In this document: piece by piece, positions 35,655-44,762 of the stretch
Layout: every line of letters starts with the position of its first letter
How positions within the stretch are numbered: position 1 is the first letter of the stretch
Assembly (NCBI RefSeq): GCF_902825325.1
Contig: NZ_CADEAR010000016.1
Coordinates: 1-53,162 of the forward strand
Origin: Brucella tritici
GTDB lineage: Bacteria > Pseudomonadota > Alphaproteobacteria > Rhizobiales > Rhizobiaceae
DNA: 53,162 nucleotides
Direction of reading: 5' to 3'
Made by a program: the position numbers and the translations under genes
The notes under the pieces: generated by a model
Told to the model about the DNA's origin: nothing
The model's database searches: none
The model's input: only the letters and a program-made list of their open reading frames with translations

Positions 35655-36695
35655 ATGCATGATTTCTTGAGCGATCTTTTGGAGAGAATTGATAATTCCG
35701 GCGAGAATTTTTCATCGCAGGCTTACAATATTATTGGCTCTGAAATCACGCCGCTGCTCAAGGTGATGTTCATCGCCTATGTTGGATATTACGGTATCCA
35801 GGTAATAATGGGGACTTCGCGGATTAGTGTGGCCGAAATTGTCACTCGCGTATTCCGCATGGTCTTCATTGTGGCATTGATCAGCAACTGGGGATACTTC
35901 AACGATTTTTTCTACAAGTGGCTGAACAATACTCCTGAAGATGTAGGTCGCGCCATCCTGACCGCCACCGGAACGGGAATTACCGAACCGACAAATGGTC
36001 TTTCCATGATCTGGAAGACTGCAAACGAGGCGGCTTCCGCGTTTGCAGAGCAGTCGGGCTATTTTTCAGTTTTACCCTCGATGGTCGGCTTTCTCATTAT
36101 GGCCTGTGTGGCAATCTTTATCGCTGTTGCTCTCGCAATACTTGTTCTTGCCAAGGTGATGTTATGGGTACTGATCGGAACCGCTCCTATCTTCATCGCC
36201 TGCATGTTGTTTGAACAATCGCGCAGTCTTGGGCAGGCGTGGTTCCAACAAGTTCTTCTATATGCACTGATCCCGTTATTCGTATTTGTCGTCGCCGCCT
36301 TCCTTATCGCTGCAATGGACCCTGAACTGACGAAGGTATCCGCTGCCGCCACGGAGCGACGCCTTACGCTCAGTGATATTTCAGCCTTCCTTCTGCTTTG
36401 TTTTGCCGGGGCATTTGTCCTTTTGAACATCCAGGTCCTTGCTCAGGGCATTGCAGGAGGGTTGGCCGTTGGTATCGGCGCCGCCGCAACACGGATTGCT
36501 CGCATGACCGGTGTCACCGCTCCAATGCAAATTGCGCGAGCTGGCTTCAAGGGGATCGGTGCGAGCTATCGCGGCGGAAGGTCGCTTTACAATCGTTTTG
36601 GCGGCGGCGGCGGCGGGGGTTCGATTTCCCCGACAAGCCAGGGCGCAAAAGAAGCAATGCAAAACCGAATAAGCAGCAACAGCCTGCCTCGCTGA
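35655..36695 (+). CDS. virB6: VirB6-like polytopic membrane protein
   Basis: Inner-membrane channel component of 346 residues with about six hydrophobic helices, including TPLLKVMFIAYVGYYGIQVI, MACVAIFIAVALAILVLAKV, LWVLIGTAPIFIACMLF and IPLFVFVVAAFLIAAM. The central FEQSRSLGQAWFQQVLLYAL is the conserved VirB6/TrbL segment. The C-terminus is a glycine-rich tail with a run of seven Gly. The start ATG at 35655 is 12 bases after the lipoprotein gene. Confidence 0.92.
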   Translation: MHDFLSDLLERIDNSGENFSSQAYNIIGSEITPLLKVMFIAYVGYYGIQVIMGTSRISVAEIVTRVFRMVFIVALISNWGYFNDFFYKWLNNTPEDVGRAILTATGTGITEPTNGLSMIWKTANEAASAFAEQSGYFSVLPSMVGFLIMACVAIFIAVALAILVLAKVMLWVLIGTAPIFIACMLFEQSRSLGQAWFQQVLLYALIPLFVFVVAAFLIAAMDPELTKVSAAATERRLTLSDISAFLLLCFAGAFVLLNIQVLAQGIAGGLAVGIGAAATRIARMTGVTAPMQIARAGFKGIGASYRGGRSLYNRFGGGGGGGSISPTSQGAKEAMQNRISSNSLPR

Positions 36696-36729
36696 TGCTG
36701 CAGGTTCATAAGAGGTAAAGGGCTAGATC

Positions 36730-37425
36730 ATGACTGATTCCAAAGAAGCTGCATTGAGAAGTTATTTTCAGGACGGTGATCGTTGGGAGAACGAAATCGT
36801 CCGGAAAGCAAAACGTTCAAAGGCCGTGGCATGGTTCGTAACCATCATATTCGGGCTCGTCGCGCTTTTCGCGTTGCTCGCGCTCGTTATGCTGGTTCCG
36901 TTAAAGTCGTTCGAGCCTGTGATTGTCGTCGTAGACAAGGCTACGGGCTACATCGAAACCAAAAGCGGGCTGACAAAGGCGCAAAATCTGACGGATTCAC
37001 GCGCAATTACCCAAGCCAACGTCGTTCGGTATATTAGGACACGTGAAGGCTATGATCCTTACGCGATTGATACAAACTTCGGCACGGCAGCACTGTTATC
37101 GACAGGTGATGCCGCTCGCGAATTGCAGGAACAATACAGCGCTGCCAACCCGAAGAACCCGGCCAAGGTCTACGGGAAAAACAAGCGTGTGCTTGTCGAT
37201 GTGAAGTCTGTCACGTTCCCTAACGATTCCACCGCTCTTGTCCGTTTTTCAACGACTGAAAAGTCCGATACCGATGCGATCACCAGACACTATATTGCAG
37301 TCGTGCGCTATCGCTATACGGACGAACCAGCCACGAACGAATGGCGGTTTGAAAATCCTCTCGGCTTCCAGGTTTACAATTACAGGCGGGATCAGGAAAC
37401 CGTCACGGAAGGGAGCAAGGGATGA
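36730..37425 (+). CDS. virB8: VirB8-like assembly factor
   Basis: Bitopic inner-membrane protein of 231 residues that nucleates the VirB core. It has a cytoplasmic N-terminus (SKEAALRSYFQDGDRWENEI), one transmembrane helix (AWFVTIIFGLVALFALLALV) and the NTF2-like periplasmic domain with PVIVVVDKATGYIET, RYIRTREGYDPYAID and FRNP-like FENPLGFQVYNYRRDQE at the end. It shares the ATGA overlap with virB9. Confidence 0.94.
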   Translation: MTDSKEAALRSYFQDGDRWENEIVRKAKRSKAVAWFVTIIFGLVALFALLALVMLVPLKSFEPVIVVVDKATGYIETKSGLTKAQNLTDSRAITQANVVRYIRTREGYDPYAIDTNFGTAALLSTGDAARELQEQYSAANPKNPAKVYGKNKRVLVDVKSVTFPNDSTALVRFSTTEKSDTDAITRHYIAVVRYRYTDEPATNEWRFENPLGFQVYNYRRDQETVTEGSKG

Positions 37426-38231
37426 GAAACCACTTCCTTCTTGCGGCGGCGTTCTCGACCGTCCTCATTTCGCATGCCCACGCTGCCCAGACGCCTAGGG
37501 CTGGCTCGCTGGATTCACGTGTGACCAGTGTCGTCTATCAGCCCAACAATGTCGTCAAAATCTCTGCGACGTACGGCATATCGACAATGATCATCTTCGA
37601 TGAGGATGAAAAATTTGAGACCATTTCGCTTGGCGACACTGAGAGCTGGCAGGTTGCTCCAACCGAAAAAGGAAACATCCTCTTCGTTAAGCCGACGGCT
37701 AAGAATGTCGTCACCAACATGAACGTTGTCACGACCAAGCGCATCTATTTTCTGGAGCTGCACGACTACGCGCCAGATGCTGGCAAGAAGGTCTTTGGCG
37801 TGCGCTTCATCTATCCTGAAAAAGATCTGAATGCAGCGATGCGCAAAGAGGCCGAATATCGTGCTGCCAACCCGAATATCTCCAAGATCGATAAGGCTAA
37901 CGTCAACATCGACTATTCCTTTACCGGAGATACGAAACTGAAGCCGTCGATGGTCTTCGATGACGGCAAGAAGACCTTTTTCAAATTCACCGGCCGGACA
38001 CCCGCGATTTTTGCAGTAAACAGTAATTTTTCCGAGACACTGCGAAACTTCCGCAAGGAAGGCGAATATCTGGTCGTGGATGGAACGGCTACACAATACA
38101 CCCTCCGCGATGGTGATCAGTGGATCTGCATCTTCAACCTTAGAAAGCCGGATTTCGGCGCACCCGATCCTAACATCATGGGTCCCGCACCTGATCATGC
38201 TGCAACCAAGAGAAGAAGGAGCGGCAACTGA
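37422..38231 (+). CDS. virB9: VirB9-like core complex protein
   Basis: Outer-membrane core complex component of 269 residues. It has a signal peptide (FLLAAAFSTVLISHAHA), then PRAGSLDSRVTSVVYQPNNV, ISLGDTESWQVAP and NIDYSFTGDTKLKPSMVFDD. It ends with the conserved region GKKTFFKFTGRTPAIFAV and YTLRDGDQWICIFNL. Both ends overlap neighbours, virB8 by 4 bases and virB10 by 1. Confidence 0.95.
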   Translation: MRNHFLLAAAFSTVLISHAHAAQTPRAGSLDSRVTSVVYQPNNVVKISATYGISTMIIFDEDEKFETISLGDTESWQVAPTEKGNILFVKPTAKNVVTNMNVVTTKRIYFLELHDYAPDAGKKVFGVRFIYPEKDLNAAMRKEAEYRAANPNISKIDKANVNIDYSFTGDTKLKPSMVFDDGKKTFFKFTGRTPAIFAVNSNFSETLRNFRKEGEYLVVDGTATQYTLRDGDQWICIFNLRKPDFGAPDPNIMGPAPDHAATKRRRSGN

Positions 38232-39463
38232 TGAAACAGTCTCCCGAATTGGAAGCACTGGCGGCGGCTGATGACTCCGGTGTCAGCAACAAGAATGCAA
38301 AGCGGAATCAAACGGCTGCGATGGCCGTATTTCTGCTGGCCGGTGTAGCTATGGCTTATTTTGTTCTCAAACAGCCCTCGGAGAAGCCGCGCGATCTCGT
38401 GCGCGGTGACGAGGCGTTTAGCACGACGTCGTTCAGACCGCCGTCATTCGTGCGCGATCAGGATCAGCCCTCTGCCGGGCCCGAGCCAGATATCATCAAC
38501 ATTCCACCACCTCCACCGCCACCGGAGCCGGAGCAAGTCGACACCACGACATTTAATGTTCCTCCCCCTCCTCCCCCGACGGTCGCTGTGAACGAACCCG
38601 CTCAGGCATCCGCGCCGGAGATTGTTGAAGAATTTCCAGACCGGTTCAAATCGAAGCTGATTCAGATGGATCAAGCGCGATCAGGCGGAGCGAATGGCGG
38701 TCTTGGTGGCGATAGTGGCGAGGGAACACCGACTGTTGCTGGTGAAGACAGAAACAGCAAGTTTCTGGCGACGGCCTCAGCAATGGCGGACCGGAATGCC
38801 AAGGCTACGAAAATCAAGCGTATCGACGCGGTTGTGCCGGAAGGAACGATGATACCCGGTATTCTCGAAACCTCGATTGTAAGCGATCTGCCAGGCCAGG
38901 TTCGCGCCATCACGTCAGAGGACGTCTACAGTTTTGATGGTCGTCGCATTTTGATTCCGACCGGCACTCGACTCATAGGTGAATATCAAAGCGACGTAAT
39001 GACAGGCCAGACCCGCGTTTTCGTTGTCTGGACCCGCTTACTGCGTGATGATGGTGTAAGCGTGCGCCTGAACTCCGTTGGAACTGACAGCTTGGGTCGT
39101 TCGGGTCTCACTGGCATCGTCGATAAAAAATGGCGTGAACGGTTCGGAGCTTCCATCATGTTGTCCGTGGTCGGCGCTGGCGCAAGCTATCTGACAGGTT
39201 TCGGCAGCGGTGAAGCCTTCGGTCGCAACAATGACGATGCAAAGCGCGGAGAAGAACTAGCCCGCGAGACGATCGCCGACACTTTCTCTCAAATGGCAAA
39301 TACCGCTCTGAGCGAGAACTTGCGCATCAAGCCGACTATTAGCGTCCATCAAGGCGAACGCATTTTCATATTTGTGCGTCAGGACCTCGATTTTTCGGCG
39401 ATGTACGACGATCCCGTAACAGAGGCGATGAAGGAAATTCAACGTGAACGCAGGGGCAAATAG
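38231..39463 (+). CDS. virB10: VirB10-like core complex protein
   Basis: Inner-to-outer membrane scaffold protein of 410 residues. One helix near residue 40 (AAMAVFLLAGVAMAYFVL) is followed by a proline-rich stretch with two blocks of six or more Pro. The C-terminal TrbI/VirB10 beta-barrel has PEGTMIPGILETSIVSDLPG, DGRRILIPTGTRLIGEYQ, GQTRVFVVWTRLL and KPTISVHQGERIFIFVRQDL. These are standard VirB10 marks. It overlaps virB11 by 20 bases. Confidence 0.96.
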   Translation: MKQSPELEALAAADDSGVSNKNAKRNQTAAMAVFLLAGVAMAYFVLKQPSEKPRDLVRGDEAFSTTSFRPPSFVRDQDQPSAGPEPDIINIPPPPPPPEPEQVDTTTFNVPPPPPPTVAVNEPAQASAPEIVEEFPDRFKSKLIQMDQARSGGANGGLGGDSGEGTPTVAGEDRNSKFLATASAMADRNAKATKIKRIDAVVPEGTMIPGILETSIVSDLPGQVRAITSEDVYSFDGRRILIPTGTRLIGEYQSDVMTGQTRVFVVWTRLLRDDGVSVRLNSVGTDSLGRSGLTGIVDKKWRERFGASIMLSVVGAGASYLTGFGSGEAFGRNNDDAKRGEELARETIADTFSQMANTALSENLRIKPTISVHQGERIFIFVRQDLDFSAMYDDPVTEAMKEIQRERRGK

Positions 39464-40475
39464 TGCGGCAACAGCCACACAAAGCAGATATTACTTTCTT
39501 GATCGGGCACTTGAGCCTCTGCGGCCATTTCTCAACGATCCAAAGGTCGTTGAAATCTCGGTCAATAAACCAGGTCACGTCTATGTTGAGCGACTTGGTG
39601 CTGATCACATGGAATTCCACGAGGTTCATGCGCTTTCAGCAGCAGAGATTCAGGATATCGGTGAACGGGTCGCAGGCGCGACCGATCAGTTCGTCAGTAA
39701 ATCCGCGCCCATCCTGAGCGCTGCGTTACCGACTGGCGAGCGGATTCAGGTCGTTCTTCCACCCGCTGCACCGGACGGCGGATCGATATCGATCCGCAAG
39801 CAGGTCGTTAGCAATTTTAGCTTGGAGGAATACAGGGATAGCGGTTCACTGGACAAGGTTTCTGTTGCTGTAGGAGGACTGAGCGACATTGACCGTTTGC
39901 TGATCGAACATCTGAAGCAAAACAGAATTTTCGATTTCATCAACACAGCAATCACGCAACGAGTGTCGATCCTGATCAGCGGCGGCACGTCATCGGGAAA
40001 GACAACCTTTCTGAATGCCTGCCTGAAATCGGTTCATCCGAAGGAGCGGATTATCACGCTGGAAGACACCCGCGAACTGTTTCCACCCCAGGAAAACCGC
40101 GTTCATCTGGTAGCTTCGAAAGGTGGGCAGGGCACCGCTGACGTCACAATGCAGCACTTGCTTGAATCATCCCTTCGTATGCGGCCTGATCGTCTATTCG
40201 TTGGCGAGATCCGCGGCGCTGAAGCGTTTTCTTTTCTTCGCGCCATTAACACGGGTCATCCGGGTTCTATGTCGACGGTTCATGCCGATACGCCGCAAGG
40301 TGCCTATGAACAGCTCGCCATGATGATGCAACAAGCGGGGCTATCTGGCGGATACTCGAAGCATGATCTCATGTCGTATATCCGGATGGTCATCCCCATC
40401 GTCATCCAGTTGCGTCGCGACGGCGGAAAACGTGGCGTATCGGAGATATTTTTTGCACGAAATGAGGAGCCATGA
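39444..40475 (+). CDS. virB11: VirB11-like T4SS ATPase
   Basis: Hexameric traffic ATPase of 343 residues with a GTG start inside virB10. It has PFLNDPKVVEISVNKPGHVY at the N-terminal domain, Walker A GGTSSGKTT near 180, ITLEDTREL, the Walker B/Asp box MRPDRLFVGEIRGAEAF and the His box GHPGSMSTVHADTP. It ends ATGAG, overlapping virD4 by 4 bases. Confidence 0.96.
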   Translation: MNAGANSAATATQSRYYFLDRALEPLRPFLNDPKVVEISVNKPGHVYVERLGADHMEFHEVHALSAAEIQDIGERVAGATDQFVSKSAPILSAALPTGERIQVVLPPAAPDGGSISIRKQVVSNFSLEEYRDSGSLDKVSVAVGGLSDIDRLLIEHLKQNRIFDFINTAITQRVSILISGGTSSGKTTFLNACLKSVHPKERIITLEDTRELFPPQENRVHLVASKGGQGTADVTMQHLLESSLRMRPDRLFVGEIRGAEAFSFLRAINTGHPGSMSTVHADTPQGAYEQLAMMMQQAGLSGGYSKHDLMSYIRMVIPIVIQLRRDGGKRGVSEIFFARNEEP

Positions 40476-42562
40476 GTAAGGGTTACAAAGCGGTCTATCT
40501 GATATTTTGTGCCGGCATAGCCTTCCTTGTCTGGACCTTGGCTTATGGGGTCGCACTCAGGGTAGTCTATAAAGACAGCCGAATTTTGAATATCACCATC
40601 ACCGAAAATCCTTTTGCTCCGCTTCAGCAAGTCTGGGCCTACGCGTCCAACTCAACTCTGCAACGAGTTGCCATCGGTGCCTTGTTACCTGCCATCGCCG
40701 CCGCCGTTTTTGCGGGCTATCTCGGTCTTAGACGCTACGAAAACCCCTTGGGGGATGCGGCTTTTCAGGACGTCATGGGCCTTCGTCGCGGCAAGTGGTT
40801 CCGAAAGACAGGGCACATATTCGGGCGGTTCGGCCGCAATGTGCTGCGAGCGGCAGACAGTCGCCATCATCTGATTATCGGTCCTACACGATCGGGTAAG
40901 GGAGCGGGCTATGTCATTCCAAACGCCCTCATGCATGAAGGTTCAATGATCGTATCCGACTTGAAGGGCGAAATTTTCAAGGCGACAGCCGGATATCGCA
41001 AGAAGAATGGCAGTCAGGTCTTCCTCTTTGCTCCCGGCTCGGAGAGGACAAATCGTTATAATCCTCTGGATTTTGTGCGACCCGAGCGCGGCAATCGCAC
41101 AACGGATATTCAGAATATCGCCAGCATTCTGGTTCCCGAAAATGTTGGCTCTGAAAACTCAGTTTGGCAGGGCTTGGCTCAACAGGTCGTAGCCGGAATC
41201 ATCAGCTATGTTCTGGAGAGCCCCTATTATCACGGACGGCGCAACCTCGGCGAAGTCGTTTCCTTCGTGAACAGTGGCGTTGATCTTCAGGCGCAGATCA
41301 AGTTCATCAAGGAAAAAGAGCCGAACCTTTCAAAATATACGGTCGAAAGCTTTAACGCATTTCTTGCATTGTCAGAGCGGGCGGCGGCATCCGCGCTGCT
41401 GGATATCCAGAACGCGCTCAGACCCTTTAGAAATGAACGCATAGTAGCCGCGACAGAAGTAACCGACATGGATATCGCCGCCATGAAACGGCGGCCTATC
41501 TCTATTTATCTGGCACCCAATATTACCGATATCACGATCTTGCGCCCACTTCTCACATTGTTCGTGCAACAGGTCATGAACATTCTGACACTGGAACACG
41601 ATCCCAACTCGCTTCCCGTCTATTTTTTGCTGGATGAATTTCGGCAGCTTAAGAAGATGGATGAGATTATGACGAAGCTTCCATATGTGGCTGGTTATAA
41701 TATCAAGCTAGCGATCATCATTCAGGATCTCAAGAATCTCGACGAGATTTACGGTGAGACTTCGCGTCATTCCCTGCTTGGTAATTGTGGCTACCAGCTG
41801 GTCCTAGGTGCCAACGACCAGGCGACAGCGGAATATGCATCCCGGGCACTCGGAAAAAGAACCATCCGCTACAAGTCTGAATCCCGTACCATCGAAATTC
41901 TCGGTTTACCTCGGCGTACAAAAGTTGAGCAAATCCGTGAGCGCGATTTGATGATGCCGCAAGAAGTGCGGCAAATGCCAGAAAACAAGATGATCTTGCT
42001 CGTTGAAGGACAACGGCCGATCTATGGTGACAAGCTGCGATTTTTCAACACTCAACCCTTCAAATCTGCTGAAGCTTATTCGCAATCGCACGTTCCTGAT
42101 GTGCCGACGATTGAATATTTGCCCCATAGGCCGGTTCCAGCACTCACGAGCGAATACGCGCAAGACGGGCAACGGGCCGCTGAGCAGACAATTAGCCCCC
42201 TGCCCTACAGTCCTCAGCCAGATGAGAATCATCGACCGAAAGCCAGCATGACCGCCTCCCCGTCGATTCCTGAATCTGGTGACAGGAACCAAGAAAATAC
42301 CAGGACGGTCAATCTGAACGTCAAATTGCCATCAACAGGCATAGACAGGAAATCAGCGATCCCACCGGGTAATATCGATGATCGGATAGAAGAAGTCGAA
42401 GCGAAACTTAAACCGAGCGCGGAACGATTATTGAAGGCTGTCAACGAGAAAGTTGATGCTTCTGGCACATCCCCTCGAAAGCGGAAAAGTTATCTCGACA
42501 TATTCAACGCTACAGTGCCAGACCCGGAGGACATTGGACTAAAGGGCGATGTCTCGTTGTAA
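40472..42562 (+). CDS. virD4: VirD4-like coupling protein
   Basis: Couples the relaxosome to the secretion channel. The 696-residue protein has two N-terminal membrane helices (LIFCAGIAFLVWTLAYGVAL and IGALLPAIAAAVFAGYLGL), Walker A GPTRSGKGAG near 137 and Walker B YFLLDEFRQLKKMDE near 385. The all-alpha region between contains SERAAASALLDIQNAL. The C-terminal about 170 residues are a low-complexity extension beyond the ATPase core that ends DPEDIGLKGDVSL. It closes the virB operon. Confidence 0.96.
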   Translation: MSKGYKAVYLIFCAGIAFLVWTLAYGVALRVVYKDSRILNITITENPFAPLQQVWAYASNSTLQRVAIGALLPAIAAAVFAGYLGLRRYENPLGDAAFQDVMGLRRGKWFRKTGHIFGRFGRNVLRAADSRHHLIIGPTRSGKGAGYVIPNALMHEGSMIVSDLKGEIFKATAGYRKKNGSQVFLFAPGSERTNRYNPLDFVRPERGNRTTDIQNIASILVPENVGSENSVWQGLAQQVVAGIISYVLESPYYHGRRNLGEVVSFVNSGVDLQAQIKFIKEKEPNLSKYTVESFNAFLALSERAAASALLDIQNALRPFRNERIVAATEVTDMDIAAMKRRPISIYLAPNITDITILRPLLTLFVQQVMNILTLEHDPNSLPVYFLLDEFRQLKKMDEIMTKLPYVAGYNIKLAIIIQDLKNLDEIYGETSRHSLLGNCGYQLVLGANDQATAEYASRALGKRTIRYKSESRTIEILGLPRRTKVEQIRERDLMMPQEVRQMPENKMILLVEGQRPIYGDKLRFFNTQPFKSAEAYSQSHVPDVPTIEYLPHRPVPALTSEYAQDGQRAAEQTISPLPYSPQPDENHRPKASMTASPSIPESGDRNQENTRTVNLNVKLPSTGIDRKSAIPPGNIDDRIEEVEAKLKPSAERLLKAVNEKVDASGTSPRKRKSYLDIFNATVPDPEDIGLKGDVSL

Positions 42563-42788
42563 AAAACAACAGCGGTGCGCTGGCCCGGCTAATGTCTGTA
42601 AACCGCAGGAGTGCTATCGATGGTGACGTCACTTTTTGTACCAGTGAAGCATGCAATGGATATTTGCCCCGCAGCGACTTCTGATTGCAGGGTGGGTTTG
42701 AATATATATGAAATTACTCAGCTCTATTGAGTAAATTATGGTGCACTCAAACTTGATAATGGTTTAAGACTCATTTAGTATACTCAGT
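42563..42788. promoter_or_regulatory. Promoter/operator region of the abiE-like pair
   Basis: This 226-base gap holds an inverted repeat, TTACTCA (42714-42720) and TGAGTAA (42728-42734), and further ACTCA half-sites near 42743, 42770 and 42782, the last only a few bases before the ATG. AbiEi-type antitoxins are known to repress their own promoters through repeats, so these are the likely operator. No gene is seen in the left half. Confidence 0.6.
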
Positions 42789-43574
42789 ATGGCTGAGCAA
42801 AGCACCTCACTGTTAAACCGGCTCGAAAGAGACCTGCCAGAAGGGTTGGTTGTGGATGCTGCCTGGCTGCAACAGCGCGGCATCGCCAGTAACCTACGCG
42901 CTTACTACGTTAAGAACGGCTGGCTGGAACAGCCGGTACGTAGCGTCTATAAAAAACCGCGCGGCACGTTGAGTTGGCAGCAAGTCATCATATCGCTCCA
43001 GACCCTGCTTTCACGAGCGCCGCTCTATGTCGGCGGACGCACGGCGTTAGAATTGCAGGGCTTTGCGCATTACCTCGCTCACGAGACAAGGATTGTTCAT
43101 CTCTACGGACCGGAAAAGCCGCCTGCATGGCTGAACAAACTGCATCTGCCCCAGCGTTTTGTCTATCACAACAACGCTACCTTGTTCCGCAATGAACCCA
43201 TCGCGCAAGGGCTTGGTAACCTCGCATGGGGGCAGTGGGACTGGCCTATGACGCTTTCGCAACCTGAGCGAGCTTATCTCGAAATGCTCGATGAACTGCC
43301 GCGCCATGAGAGTTTCCATCAGGCCGATATGATTATGCAGAGTGCCGCAAATTTCAGCCCGAGGCGGCTGCAAAGACTGCTTCTGGATTGCGACAGCGTG
43401 AAGGTCAAGCGTCTGTTCTTTTATTTCGCGGATCGTCATGGCCATGCGTGGGTCAAGCGACTGGACAAAACTGCAATCGATCTCGGGAAGGGTAAGCGCA
43501 TGCTTGTGCCCGGTGGCAAGCTTGATCCGGTCTATCACATCACCGTACCGAGGGACTTCGATGCCATTTCGTGA
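42789..43574 (+). CDS. AbiEi-like antitoxin
   Basis: Antitoxin and autorepressor of a type IV toxin-antitoxin pair. The 261-residue protein begins with a winged-helix region (LVVDAAWLQQRGIASNLRAY, VKNGWLEQPVRSVYKKP), followed by YVGGRTALELQGFAHYL, where ALELQG is the AbiEi mark, and SQPERAYLEMLDELP. The C-terminal part includes NFSPRRLQRLLLDCDSVKVK and ends near the start of the toxin gene, which it overlaps by 14 bases. Confidence 0.88.
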   Translation: MAEQSTSLLNRLERDLPEGLVVDAAWLQQRGIASNLRAYYVKNGWLEQPVRSVYKKPRGTLSWQQVIISLQTLLSRAPLYVGGRTALELQGFAHYLAHETRIVHLYGPEKPPAWLNKLHLPQRFVYHNNATLFRNEPIAQGLGNLAWGQWDWPMTLSQPERAYLEMLDELPRHESFHQADMIMQSAANFSPRRLQRLLLDCDSVKVKRLFFYFADRHGHAWVKRLDKTAIDLGKGKRMLVPGGKLDPVYHITVPRDFDAIS

Positions 43575-44484
43575 TCAGTACCAGGGCCAGGTCAGGCTGC
43601 TTATGCGCCTGATTCCTATTGTAGCGCGCGAAACCTGTTTTTCGCTCAAGGGTGGAACTGCGATTAACCTATTTATACGCAACCTGCCGCGCCTCTCCGT
43701 TGACATCGACCTGATGTATTTGCCCGTCAACGACAGGCCGAAGGCACTGGCCGAAATTGATGCAGCCATGAAGCGGATCAAAGTGGCAGCATTAGCAGAA
43801 GTACCCGGCGCTCGCGTCGCCGAAAATATCCACGACGGCGCGATCTTGCGGCTTCTTGTCATGGCCGAGGGAACACAGGTGAAGATTGAAGTCTCCCCTG
43901 TCTTGCGCGGCGTAGTGCACGAGCCTTCTGTTATCCCTGTCACCGAGGCGGTCGAAGACGCCTTCGGTTTTGCCGAAATCAGCGTTGTTTCCTTTGAAGA
44001 CCTGTTTGCTGGAAAGCTGGTTGCAGCGCTTGATCGCCAGCATCCGCGTGATCTTTTCGATGTGCAGGGTTTGTTCGCACATGAAGGGCTGAGCGACGAG
44101 TTGCGCGAAGTTTTTCTTGTTTATCTCCTCAGCCACAATCGCCCCATGGGCGAGGTGCTTTCGGGCCGGGTCAAAGACCTCACGAACGAATACCGCAATG
44201 GTTTTGAAGGCATGACCGAGGAGCTGGTTCACATTGAGGAACTGATCGAAGCGCAGCAAAAGATGATTGAGGAACTGATCGGCGGAATGCCGGATGAGCA
44301 CCGCGAATTTCTAATCAGGTTCGAGCGTGGTGAACCGGATTGGTCCTTGCTGAAGATCGGTCATGTCGCAGATCTTCCGGCAATTCGCTGGCGGCAGCGC
44401 AATCTCGACAAACTCAAACGTGATCAGCGCTCCTCTCTGGTCGACTTGCTGCGATCTTCCCTTGAGCGGCGCGCACAAAAATAG
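43561..44484 (+). CDS. AbiEii-like nucleotidyltransferase toxin
   Basis: I chose the ATG at 43561 for a 307-residue protein that overlaps the antitoxin gene by 14 bases. The nucleotidyltransferase site is seen as KGGTAINLF (30-38) and SVDIDLMY (46-53), the GG-T and D-I-D motifs of AbiEii/DUF1814 toxins. SFEDLFAGKLVAALDRQHPRD is a further motif with Lys and Asp. The C-terminus is Glu/Arg-rich helical. The likely role is stabilising the element or phage defence. Found between the transfer machinery and the relaxase block. Confidence 0.9.
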   Translation: MPFRDQYQGQVRLLMRLIPIVARETCFSLKGGTAINLFIRNLPRLSVDIDLMYLPVNDRPKALAEIDAAMKRIKVAALAEVPGARVAENIHDGAILRLLVMAEGTQVKIEVSPVLRGVVHEPSVIPVTEAVEDAFGFAEISVVSFEDLFAGKLVAALDRQHPRDLFDVQGLFAHEGLSDELREVFLVYLLSHNRPMGEVLSGRVKDLTNEYRNGFEGMTEELVHIEELIEAQQKMIEELIGGMPDEHREFLIRFERGEPDWSLLKIGHVADLPAIRWRQRNLDKLKRDQRSSLVDLLRSSLERRAQK

Positions 44485-44552
44485 CTGCTTCACAGCATAA
44501 ACCTCAAATATAGCCGGACTGCAAAAGCGCCTGCCATTTTTTAGCGATCCCG

Positions 44553-44756
44553 TCAAAACGGCAAAAAGCTGAAAACGTAAGCGAACATATCCGTTATCAA
44601 CGCGACCGCCGCGTTAAACCAACCTTGAACGACAGTAGCAACATACACGATTGCAACCAGTCCAAGGACGAGCCAGAACAGAACCGCAAAGAATTTTGCA
44701 AAAGCGTCGTCAGCCTTCGGATCGGGAGGTGAATTATAAATATAATCGTGTCGCAT
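44553..44756 (-). CDS. Small single- or double-pass membrane protein
   Basis: A 67-residue protein, MRHDYIYNSPPDPKADDAF, then FAVLFWLVLGLVAIVYVATVV and a second hydrophobic run TDMFAYVFSFLPF at the end. It begins six bases after the relaxase stop in the same direction, so it belongs to the mobC-relaxase operon. No family recognised; a small membrane anchor for the relaxosome is one guess. Confidence 0.6.
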   Translation of the reverse strand: MRHDYIYNSPPDPKADDAFAKFFAVLFWLVLGLVAIVYVATVVQGWFNAAVALITDMFAYVFSFLPF

Positions 44757-44762
44757 CGTCCT

